64,000 bases of DNA. Source: CAYOHR01 sp964512145 (GTDB lineage Bacteria > Bacteroidota > Bacteroidia > Flavobacteriales_G > JALEGO01). A program made the translations under genes and the position numbers. This document shows, piece by piece, positions 18,623 through 26,665 of the stretch (position 1 is its first letter; the number at the start of each line of letters is the position of its first letter). The DNA lies in NCBI GenBank assembly GCA_964512145.1, contig CAZEIM010000013.1, positions 4,095-68,094 on the forward strand, in the 5' to 3' direction. The notes below the pieces were generated by a model. That model did no database searches, had not been told where the DNA came from, and saw nothing but the letters and a program-made list of their open reading frames with translations.

Positions 18623-20481
18623 TACATTACTTCAGGTTCAATATTTTTTTCAACCACTAAATTTTCTATGATAAATTCTTGTCGGGTTGGGGTATTTTTG
18701 CCCATATAAAAGTCCAGTAATTTATCTACTGTGGTATCTTTACCAACCATAACCGGTTTTAATCGAATATCCTTTCCAATGAAATGCTTAAATTCATCCG
18801 GTGATATTTCTCCTAGACCCTTAAAGCGAGTAATTTCAGGATTTTTCCCTACTTTTTCAATGGCTGTTTTTTTCTCCTCATCGGTATAGCAATAAAACGT
18901 TTCTTTTTTATTACGTACTCTAAAAAGTGGAGTTTCTAATATATACAGGTGACCATTTTTTACTAAATCGGGAAAAAATTGAAGAAAAAATGTAATAAGG
19001 AGTAGGCGAATGTGCATACCATCTACATCCGCATCGGTAGCAATAACCACATAATTATACCGCAATCCTTCTAAACCATCTTCAATATTTAACGCTGCTT
19101 GAACTAAATTAAATTCTTCATTTTCATACACCACTTTTTTTGTTAAACCATAGCAATTTAAAGGTTTACCTTTTAAACTGAACACAGCTTGTGTATTTGG
19201 ATCTCTAGATTTTGTAATAGATCCACTGGCAGAATCACCTTCGGTAATAAATAAGGTGGTTTCTAAGTGCCTTTCATTCTTCTCATCGGTATAGTGTATT
19301 CTGCAATCGCGTAATTTTTTGTTGTGTAAACTTGCCGATCGGGCTCTTTCCTTAGCTAATTTTTGAATACCTGCCAATTCTTTGCGTTCTCGTTCTGCTT
19401 GAAGAATTTTTTTAAGAAGCGCTTCTGCTGTTTGAGGATTTTTATGTAAGTAATTATCGAGTTCTGTTTTTAAAAAGTCGCCAATAAAAGCCCGGATAGA
19501 TTTACCCCCGGGTTCAATTTCGTTTGAACCTAATTTGGTTTTTGTTTGCGATTCAAAAACCGGTTCAATTACTTTTACACTTACAGCGGCAATAATAGAT
19601 GAACGTATATCTACGGCATCAAAATCTTTGTTATAAAACTCTTTTATTACACGAGCTACGGCTTCTCTAAATGCGGCTTGGTGTGTTCCGCCCTGAGTAG
19701 TATGTTGTCCATTAACAAATGAGTAATATTCTTCGCCATAGGAGTAGCCGTGTGTCATTGCGACTTCTATATCTTCACCTTTTAGGTGTATAATAGGATA
19801 TATTATTTCATCGCTAATTTTTTGCGATAATAAATCGTATAATCCTTTTTCGGAGTAAAATTTTTGTCCATTAAAATAAATGGTTAATCCCGGATTTAAA
19901 TACGCATAGTTCCAGAGCATTTTCTCCACATACTCCATGCGATATTGATAGTTTCCGAATATTTCTGTATCGGCTTGATAGGCAAAAAATGTTCCTCTTC
20001 TTTTACTTCCTGCATCTTCTATAGGAAAATCATTTGTAATAACCCCTTTCGAAAATTCAGCCGATTTACTTTTTTCGTCCCTACACGCTTCTACTTTAAA
20101 GTATGAGGACAATGCGTTGACTGCTTTAGTACCGACACCATTTAATCCAACTGATTTTTTAAACGCTTTCGTATCGTATTTTGCACCAGTATTTATTTTA
20201 GAAACGCAATCAATTACTTTTCCCAATGGAATTCCCCTGCCATAGTCTCGCACTTTTACTACACCATCTTTTATAGATACTTCAATGGTTTTTCCGTAGC
20301 CCATGACATATTCATCAATACTATTGTCTAATATTTCTTTTAATAAAATGTATATACCATCATCGGGGGTTGAACCATCGCCTAATTTACCAATGTACAT
20401 TCCGGGTCTGAAACGAATGTGATCTTTCCAATCGAGTGATCGAATATTGTCTTCGGTATATTGTACTTCTGGTGTTGACAT
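18622..20481 (-). CDS. parE: DNA topoisomerase IV subunit B
   Basis: The ATPase subunit of topoisomerase IV. The GHKL ATP-binding fold has KEILDNSIDEY (Asn of motif I, ~residue 52), VRDYGRGIPLG and GLNGVGTKAVNAL. The TOPRIM domain carries FITEGDSASG (~410-420) and IATDADVDGMHIR (~475-490), whose acidic residues bind Mg2+. The 619-residue length fits ParE/GyrB without a large insertion. It is the first gene of the parE-parC unit; its stop and the parC start share one base. A paralogous gyrB is expected elsewhere in the genome. Confidence 0.93.
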   Translation of the reverse strand: MSTPEVQYTEDNIRSLDWKDHIRFRPGMYIGKLGDGSTPDDGIYILLKEILDNSIDEYVMGYGKTIEVSIKDGVVKVRDYGRGIPLGKVIDCVSKINTGAKYDTKAFKKSVGLNGVGTKAVNALSSYFKVEACRDEKSKSAEFSKGVITNDFPIEDAGSKRRGTFFAYQADTEIFGNYQYRMEYVEKMLWNYAYLNPGLTIYFNGQKFYSEKGLYDLLSQKISDEIIYPIIHLKGEDIEVAMTHGYSYGEEYYSFVNGQHTTQGGTHQAAFREAVARVIKEFYNKDFDAVDIRSSIIAAVSVKVIEPVFESQTKTKLGSNEIEPGGKSIRAFIGDFLKTELDNYLHKNPQTAEALLKKILQAERERKELAGIQKLAKERARSASLHNKKLRDCRIHYTDEKNERHLETTLFITEGDSASGSITKSRDPNTQAVFSLKGKPLNCYGLTKKVVYENEEFNLVQAALNIEDGLEGLRYNYVVIATDADVDGMHIRLLLITFFLQFFPDLVKNGHLYILETPLFRVRNKKETFYCYTDEEKKTAIEKVGKNPEITRFKGLGEISPDEFKHFIGKDIRLKPVMVGKDTTVDKLLDFYMGKNTPTRQEFIIENLVVEKNIEPEVM

Positions 20482-20582
20482 ATTACTTACGATAAAAATA
20501 GTGTTTATTGTTTAAATATTTACACTCATGTAGGGATTTTATTCACAATCAAAGCTTAATATCTGTTATGATAGTGAAATAA

Positions 20583-22196
20583 TTAATTTCTTTTATGCAG
20601 GTAAATATGTTTTTTGCGAAATAAAAATCCATACATTTTTTGGTTTTTAATAGGTTGATAGTTTGGTATGTTGGGGTTTAAACTAATAACATAGGTTTGG
20701 TTTTTATGCCACCAGTTTTCTTTGTAACTGAGACTAAGGTATTCATCGAAATTAAAAAAATGGGTCATATAGTTTTCAAAACCTGCGTCAATTTCTTTAA
20801 ATGGAATAGCATTATTCGTTAATTCTTTTACAATTTCATTTTTACTTTGGTGTATGTTAAAATATTCCTTTACCAAACTTATAGATATAATAACATATAA
20901 TACGATTGAAAATAATATTTTATTTGAGGTTTTTATTGGATTTTGTGTATACCATATTAGCATTAATGAGTATATAACTATTACATATCGGTCATTCATA
21001 TAAATACACAAAATAGGGGAGGCGTACATTATAATGGCTATGATAATAAATACAGAGGTTTTCTTAAAGTTAACAACTGTTTTTTTTAGGTGAATATATG
21101 ATGTCCAAAAACTTAATATACCTAAAATACCAATACAGGTCCAAAATATTTTTAATGCTGGAGTATCAGGAAGAATAAGATGGGAGCTATAACTCGTAAG
21201 CAAAATGGGCCCTATTCCTTTTGAGTAAAATATATTTCCTGTGGCGGGAAAATATTTTCCGGTATAAATACATTTACCTAAAAAGGTTATACATGCTATT
21301 AATAATATTAAATAGTCTAGTTTACTTATTTTATTTTTTTTAAACAAAAAAATGCTAATTGGAAGCGTTAGAATACCAAGTGTAGTAATGGTATTTATAC
21401 TATAGTAACCCGCTTTAACTATAGTTTTTAAAAAATTCTGCCTTATATCTTGTAATAATTGGGTTTGTTGATAATTAAAATTTTGAGGAACAAATGAAAA
21501 TATATTTTGGTGTAACAAAAAATATACGATTAAGCTAGTAAATAATGGAATAAATACGAGTTTTGATGAAAAGAATTTTTTTGAAAGTAAAGAATAAATA
21601 AAAAATGATACCGGCAGGTAAAAATTGCTCTGTTTTTGTAAAATGGCCAAAATACAAAACATCGTTAAAAATAAAATATTTAAAAGATTTTGAGGATGTT
21701 TTTTTAGCATAAAATGCAGGCAAATAATTGTTAATGCTAAGGAACTTATGTCGGGCATATATGTGTTAGATAGTGATAAAAACAGAGGGTTGAATATAAA
21801 TAAACAAGTTAATAAAACTACGTCATTTGTTTTTGTGACATATTGAGTGCAAATTTTAAAAAAGAACATGGCGCATAAACATGCCCATAAAATATTTGTG
21901 TATTGCAATACATTATAATTTTTACCAAAAATTCGGCATGAAAAGTATCCAATAATTTGTTGAGGTAATGCAGGAATAGTTTGCCATTGAGAAGTATTAA
22001 TTTTATTTGATTCCATAAACTCAAATAACGTGTTACTATATGTCCAGTCGTCATTTAAAGCACCTGGAGAGGTAGGAGAAACATATAGACAAATACATAC
22101 AAATACAAAGAGTATGGAGCTTAAAATAAATGATTGCTCATATTTTTTTACTAAAAAAAAGAAAAAATTTGTTTGGCTCATGGGTAGATTATGCAT
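20583..22196 (-). CDS. polytopic membrane protein, GT39/ArnT-like glycosyltransferase family
   Basis: About a dozen hydrophobic segments fill the 530-residue protein. After the first helix the loop GALNDDWTYSNTLFEF carries the Asp-Asp pair found in the first periplasmic loop of GT-C fold enzymes (PMT/ArnT-like), where it acts in catalysis. Such enzymes transfer sugars from polyprenyl-phosphate donors to lipid or protein acceptors in the periplasm. The substrate is unknown. The start was taken as ATG 22196; ATG 22181 is equally possible, and a longer TTG start at 22214 would run further into the divergent neighbour. It is separated from parE by about 100 bp. Confidence 0.7.
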   Translation of the reverse strand: MHNLPMSQTNFFFFLVKKYEQSFILSSILFVFVCICLYVSPTSPGALNDDWTYSNTLFEFMESNKINTSQWQTIPALPQQIIGYFSCRIFGKNYNVLQYTNILWACLCAMFFFKICTQYVTKTNDVVLLTCLFIFNPLFLSLSNTYMPDISSLALTIICLHFMLKKHPQNLLNILFLTMFCILAILQKQSNFYLPVSFFIYSLLSKKFFSSKLVFIPLFTSLIVYFLLHQNIFSFVPQNFNYQQTQLLQDIRQNFLKTIVKAGYYSINTITTLGILTLPISIFLFKKNKISKLDYLILLIACITFLGKCIYTGKYFPATGNIFYSKGIGPILLTSYSSHLILPDTPALKIFWTCIGILGILSFWTSYIHLKKTVVNFKKTSVFIIIAIIMYASPILCIYMNDRYVIVIYSLMLIWYTQNPIKTSNKILFSIVLYVIISISLVKEYFNIHQSKNEIVKELTNNAIPFKEIDAGFENYMTHFFNFDEYLSLSYKENWWHKNQTYVISLNPNIPNYQPIKNQKMYGFLFRKKHIYLHKRN

Positions 22197-22231
22197 TTTT
22201 GAGAAAAAAATCAAAATCGCTTTACAAAGGT

Positions 22232-23452
22232 ATGTTAAGCTTTAAAAAATATCTCATCATCACATGTATAATAACAATTCTTAAAATATTGATTTTTGAG
22301 CTTTTATTATTTTATCCTACTAAAACTGAAGTGTATGATGTAGCACAAAATTTATTTAATGAAGGAGAAATGTACTATTTTATACATGGACAAAAAAATT
22401 ATAATTATCAATTTCCTATATATCCATTGTTATTATTTCCATTTTTTTTTCTTAAAAATGCAATTAATGGAATTGTATTATTACAAATATTAATAAGCAC
22501 ATTTACAGCAATTTCTTTAGTTGTTTTTTTTCGGTTATTTATTAAGTATTATGCTTTATATTACAAAACGCCTCAAGTAAAACGTATAATATACTTTTTA
22601 GGAATCGTTTTTCAGTTCTTCCCCTTTAATTTATACTATACTTATTTTTATATACATCCGTTTGTATGGGATCAGTTTTTGTTTTTTACCACATTATCAG
22701 GGGCATATTATTATTTGTTAAAAAGAAACCAGTTTGCAGGGGTGTTATTTTGTGTTTTATTAGGATTAAGTACAATTAATAGAAATACCTTGTTTTTTGT
22801 GTTTTTCATTATGCTTTTTGAACTTCCAATATATCAATACTGGAAAAAAATGCTTTTATGTTTATGTATTGTATTAATTCCATTTTTTATTTGGAATTTA
22901 AGAAACTACATCATATATGGAGAAATATCCAATATTTCAAGTTCGGGTCAAAACGTATGGATTGGAATTATTGAAGAGAGTGGAGGTACAACCAATATTT
23001 CCTCTTCACAAAATTATTTTTCTACACTTTCAGAACAAGAATGGAAACAAGTTCATTCTTATAATCCACCAGGTCAATCAAGATACTTTTTTCATAAGTA
23101 TATTTATAAAATTAAGCACTCAGGACTTTTATTTTTTAAAATGTATCTAATAAAATTAAAAAATTTCTGGCTATACCCTAAGAGTATAGGGATTGAATAT
23201 CCCGATGTTATTGTGAAATATATTTTTTTGTATAAATCCTATTGCTTAGTTTTATTAGCTATATTATGTTATATAGTATTGATAGGTCGCTATAAAATTC
23301 TTTTTACATTATTGATTTATCCTATAATATTATCAATTATTCAGGCATTTATTTATATAGAAACACGTCACAGGATGTTGGTTGAGCCCATTTTTTGGTT
23401 TTTTATAATATCTTCATTTTATGTGAGTTATAGTAAAAATTACAAAATTTAA
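22232..23452 (+). CDS. polytopic membrane protein, glycosyltransferase-like (GT-C fold)
   Basis: A hydrophobic protein of ~406 residues with about ten transmembrane segments. The first external loop (TEVYDVAQNLFNEGEMYYFIHGQ...YQFPIYPLLLFP) resembles the acceptor or donor loop of PMT_2/GT83-like enzymes; the acidic residues there are candidate catalytic residues. ATG at 22232 (MLSFKKYLIITCIITIL) is preferred because it starts right before the first helix; the frame is open back to 22130, which would overlap the divergent gene. It probably works with its divergent neighbour on an envelope glycan; the substrate is unknown. Confidence 0.65.
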   Translation: MLSFKKYLIITCIITILKILIFELLLFYPTKTEVYDVAQNLFNEGEMYYFIHGQKNYNYQFPIYPLLLFPFFFLKNAINGIVLLQILISTFTAISLVVFFRLFIKYYALYYKTPQVKRIIYFLGIVFQFFPFNLYYTYFYIHPFVWDQFLFFTTLSGAYYYLLKRNQFAGVLFCVLLGLSTINRNTLFFVFFIMLFELPIYQYWKKMLLCLCIVLIPFFIWNLRNYIIYGEISNISSSGQNVWIGIIEESGGTTNISSSQNYFSTLSEQEWKQVHSYNPPGQSRYFFHKYIYKIKHSGLLFFKMYLIKLKNFWLYPKSIGIEYPDVIVKYIFLYKSYCLVLLAILCYIVLIGRYKILFTLLIYPIILSIIQAFIYIETRHRMLVEPIFWFFIISSFYVSYSKNYKI

Positions 23453-23815
23453 ACTTCTTTAAAAACAGAAATATAAATATTGAAACTTACCTTTAAGATA
23501 AAACTATTTNNNNNNNNNNNNNNNNNNNNNNGTTAATTTGAAAGGATTAAGAGATATAAAAAACTTCCTGTTTAAGATTAGAAAAGCATTCATTTATAAT
23601 TACCTATTCTCCTCAAAAAAATTGAGTGTATATTAGCTCAAAGATTTTGTTTATTTGAAAGTAGATTTATACAAGAAATTTAGCATAACCAATATTAGTT
23701 GATGTATTAGATTATCTAGCTTTCTCCGATTGCTTATCTATTGATATGTTCATACGTTTTCTTTGGATGCATTACCTGCTTTAGATGTGTAGTAATTAAG
23801 TTTTTCTTACACAAC
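23453..23815. other. non-coding stretch containing an assembly gap
   Basis: Nothing recognisable is visible in either strand except the N-run at 23510-23531. Immediately right of the gap one frame stays open for about 34 codons (23532-23636, plus strand), which could be the tail of a gene lost in the gap, but it has no recognisable homology. Confidence 0.5.
23510..23531. other. assembly gap (22 N)
   Basis: A run of N marks a scaffold join of unknown true length. It lies between the glycosyltransferase-like gene and the SUKH gene. Confidence 0.98.
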
Positions 23816-24556
23816 TTAGTCATCTTCTTCATCTATTTTTTTTAGGAGCTTATCAAGCTGAAAGTGTTTTTCCCATGTAACTAGTTTAGGTTTTTTTTCC
23901 CAGCCAGTTCCTATACCAAAAGTATATCGGCATGCCCCATAAAGTGAGAGGGTCATTTTGAGATAATCATGAAATGAAAGCCAATGTGAAGCATTTGTAT
24001 CTGCGCCATGGTCGGTAGAAACAATTACATATGGAGGCGTGCCCATTATTATATCTGCGTGATTATAAAATGAGTAGTCATCTACGCAAAACATAACACT
24101 TTCAATATTATCTTCAAGTTCTTCGGGTGCGGGTTTTTTATAAAACTTTTTCCAGTGTTCTATAACCATTTCAGGATGAACTACGTCACCCCAAGATTTA
24201 AGTGCCTTTTCAATGGGTTGTAATGAAATTCGACCTGGAGGTGTTCCATAATCATAACTCCCAAAAGGTTTAGATGTAATATTATAGTCTTGTTTTTTAT
24301 CTTTAAATCCCCATTCTAGAAATAAGCCATTACACTCTTGATAGAACTCAAAAAAATCGCTGGGAAGTTGTGGAAATTTCTTTTTGAATTTTTCAATACT
24401 CTGGTCTGTTGCAGGGGGATTGATTTTAAAATGGTATACGTCAATTTTTGGATGATTTTTTAATTCTTTAACCATCTCCTCAAAAGCATTTCTCCAACTG
24501 GAGACGAGTAGAGATGATTTATTCTCTAAATCTTTTTTTGGGTTAGATTTTGCCAT
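23816..24556 (-). CDS. SMI1/KNR4 (SUKH-1) family protein, possible immunity protein
   Basis: 246 residues, no signal peptide. Residues ~50-215 show the SMI1/KNR4 pattern: an IEKFKKKFPQLPSDFFEFYQECNGLFLEWGF helix-turn block followed by beta strands and a terminal HWLSFHDYLKMTL segment. In bacteria SUKH proteins most often act as cytoplasmic immunity proteins for secreted polymorphic toxins; some are stand-alone with unknown roles. No toxin is seen next to it, but the upstream DNA is intergenic and the other side ends in an assembly gap. An exact TACATTTG -7 box (24578-24585) sits about 20 bp upstream of the ATG, so it has its own promoter. Confidence 0.8.
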   Translation of the reverse strand: MAKSNPKKDLENKSSLLVSSWRNAFEEMVKELKNHPKIDVYHFKINPPATDQSIEKFKKKFPQLPSDFFEFYQECNGLFLEWGFKDKKQDYNITSKPFGSYDYGTPPGRISLQPIEKALKSWGDVVHPEMVIEHWKKFYKKPAPEELEDNIESVMFCVDDYSFYNHADIIMGTPPYVIVSTDHGADTNASHWLSFHDYLKMTLSLYGACRYTFGIGTGWEKKPKLVTWEKHFQLDKLLKKIDEEDD

Positions 24557-24863
24557 TTAATTAGTGAATTTTAGCCGCAAATGTAAATGTATAGTTTGAA
24601 AAGTATATAAAGCAAAAAAAATATGCAGTATCGTTTGCGCGGGATTGTTTAACCTTTAGTTTTTATCAATGTTTTTAGTATTAACATGTAAGTTCTAAAA
24701 AATCCAAAGTGCAGTTTGTTTATTCGAGCCTTTCGGGGGTTGTATGCTTTCATTTAGAAAAGTTATAAATATTTGAACCCTTTGGGTTCTGTTTTGTAGT
24801 TAGAAAAAAGGTAAAGGTTTCGCTTACATATTTTAAAGTTTTTTCAATTACATACATACTTAA
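24557..24863. other. 307-bp intergenic stretch with a small hairpin
   Basis: No gene is seen. The right end of the SUKH gene's promoter lies here (minus-strand TACATTTG at 24578-24585). A GAACCC-TTT-GGGTTC hairpin occupies 24775-24789 and could end transcription or stabilise an mRNA 3' end. Confidence 0.45.
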
Positions 24864-26315
24864 TTATAATAACAAAAACCAAACTAGAGGAATTTGAATG
24901 CACTCATTCTTTAATGCAGGTTCAGAAATAGCATTGGAAACTAATATTCCATATCGGTGTTTTATTTTACTGTCTTTAATTTGTTTAGTACTTTTTTTAC
25001 TGGTACCTATTTCTAAAATAACAGGTAATTCTCTGGTTTCGATGGCAAAATCAGGATTTACTTCATCACCTCCTGATGTAAAAGAAATAACGCCATCTGT
25101 AAGCACTCTTCGTAAATACATGACTACTATATCTTCTAACAGTTTACTTCTAAATTGTTCAGGTAAATTTTGCCCATATAAGCTAGATAGTAATGCTCTT
25201 CTGAGAGAAGGTGACATAAAAAAAGCCTTTTTATTCTTTAGAAGTTTAGAATCTAAACCTCCATAAGGCATTAAAACATTCAATAATTCTGCCTTTGCTA
25301 AAATATCAATTAATTCATTTATTTCAATTTCTTTTATACCCAAAATACCAGCTAATTTAGATGGATTAATTTCATCTGAGCCTGCTAAGCGAAGTATTAA
25401 TTTTTCAATTTTTGCATGATCTGAAAAAGAGGGGTTTAATTTTGGAATATCTTCTAAAATTACTCTCTTAAATAAATCGAGTATGCTATCATTTATGGTT
25501 GATTTATCTCTAAAAAACAAAAAATTAGGAATATTCTGATAACTGATGTATCCTTGCCAAAGTTCTTTTATTTCTAAATCTGCTGTTTTAATTTTATCTA
25601 GATATGTTTTGACAGAATTTTTTAATAGTTGAATTTGAATAAATGCATTTTCAGCATTTTCACTATAAAAAAGATATTCCTTCAATTTATTAGACAAGCC
25701 CTTTTCAGGATATATCATAAAACCTTTATTTTCCATGTATGATTTGGCAGCTACAAATTCAATAAATTTAAAAGGATATATCTTCTCTATCCTCATGCGT
25801 CTTGCTAAATCAGCTGTATTATTTAATAATAAAGCGGATGAACCTGTACATAAAATAAAAGCAGAACGAGCCTCATCATACAATATTTTAAGAGTTTTGC
25901 TCCAATTCTCGTCATCATGAACTTCATCAAATAATAGAATAATAGGGTCTTGCAACTCATTAAAGCGTATTTTTATAATGTTCTTTTGGAACTCTTCTAA
26001 AGCCTGATATAAACTAATACCCAAATTTTTTAAGGTATTTACATTGAAAAAATAAATGTTTTTTGAATGTTTATTATATATATCATTAGCAGTTTGCCAT
26101 AATAAAGTTGTTTTTCCTACCCCTCTTAATCCAGCCAAACTAACAAATCTAGGTTCTAATCCTTCTTTTAAGAAATCATTTGAGTACTTCTTGAGCAAAA
26201 CATACACAAGACGAGTAGGATATCTTAAATTGGTAATGGGATGTGTAAGTCGACTGTCTATAGCGGCTTTTGTTACAATAGTATTTTCAAGATAATATTT
26301 TAAATTTTCATCCAT
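24864..26315 (-). CDS. AAA ATPase of the AAA_14/DUF4143-like family with nuclease-like C-terminus
   Basis: A P-loop ATPase. Counting from ATG 26315, Walker A is GLRGVGKTT (62-70), Walker B is IILLFDE (~125-131), and a sensor stretch CTGSSALLL follows. The RRMRIEKIYPFKFIEF block after it is typical of this STAND-like archaeal/bacterial ATPase family. A winged-helix region (~290-350) precedes a C-terminal PDFAI...VILEIGTSKK pattern that resembles a PD-(D/E)xK nuclease core. The family is common but of unclear function, often in mobile or defence-type settings. The TTG at 26324 is a less likely start. It is not obviously coupled to its neighbours. Confidence 0.82.
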   Translation of the reverse strand: MDENLKYYLENTIVTKAAIDSRLTHPITNLRYPTRLVYVLLKKYSNDFLKEGLEPRFVSLAGLRGVGKTTLLWQTANDIYNKHSKNIYFFNVNTLKNLGISLYQALEEFQKNIIKIRFNELQDPIILLFDEVHDDENWSKTLKILYDEARSAFILCTGSSALLLNNTADLARRMRIEKIYPFKFIEFVAAKSYMENKGFMIYPEKGLSNKLKEYLFYSENAENAFIQIQLLKNSVKTYLDKIKTADLEIKELWQGYISYQNIPNFLFFRDKSTINDSILDLFKRVILEDIPKLNPSFSDHAKIEKLILRLAGSDEINPSKLAGILGIKEIEINELIDILAKAELLNVLMPYGGLDSKLLKNKKAFFMSPSLRRALLSSLYGQNLPEQFRSKLLEDIVVMYLRRVLTDGVISFTSGGDEVNPDFAIETRELPVILEIGTSKKSTKQIKDSKIKHRYGILVSNAISEPALKNECIQIPLVWFLLL

Positions 26316-26510
26316 TGTTTTCAATTATACTATTTTTTGGTTTAAGTTATAATTATATTGCTCAGATAATTTTTATGTTTCAGGAGATTTGTACTTTTTG
26401 TTTGTTAATCTTTTAAAATTTAAACTGGTTTCGCCAAAGTTTATTAGCAAGCAAATTTCTAAATTATAGCACGACTAAAAAGTATATAAACGTAAAATTC
26501 TTCCATAAAA

Positions 26511-26534
26511 AAAGCCTAATAAATATTAGGCTTT
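26511..26534 (-). terminator. Rho-independent terminator after tRNA-Pro
   Basis: AAAGCCTAAT (26511-26520) pairs with ATTAGGCTTT (26525-26534) around the loop AAAT. Read on the minus strand the stem is followed by a run of T residues, directly downstream of the tRNA. Confidence 0.85.
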
Positions 26535-26543
26535 AAGTTTATG

Positions 26544-26618
26544 TCGGGGTGGCAAGATTCGAACTTGCGACCTCCTGGTCCCAAACCAGGCGCGATAACC
26601 GGGCTACGCTACACCCCG
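26544..26618 (-). tRNA. tRNA-Pro (anticodon TGG)
   Basis: The minus strand folds as a standard cloverleaf. The acceptor stem is CGGGGTG/CACCCCG with discriminator A, and the anticodon stem CCTGG/CCAGG encloses loop TTTGGGA with anticodon TGG at 26581-26583. The T-arm contains TTCGAAT. The length is 75 nt and CCA is not encoded. A -7 box TATATTTG lies at 26632-26639 and a terminator follows, so it is an independent transcription unit. Confidence 0.97.
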
Positions 26619-26631
26619 AACTTTGAGGTGG

Positions 26632-26639
26632 CAAATATA
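26632..26639 (-). promoter_or_regulatory. -7 promoter element of tRNA-Pro
   Basis: TATATTTG on the minus strand matches TAnnTTTG and ends 13 bp before the tRNA 5' end, a plausible distance for a short leader. Confidence 0.5.
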
Positions 26640-26665
26640 TATAAAAAACTATGTATTTAAAAAAA

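Noticed and set aside
23532..23636. C-terminal tail of a gene hidden in the gap
   Set aside because: A 34-codon open frame in AT-rich DNA is within chance and has no recognisable motif.
23510..26618. Integrative island inserted at tRNA-Pro
   Set aside because: No integrase and no copy of the tRNA 3' end (TTCGAATCTTGCCACC) were seen at the left side; the gap prevents a proper test.
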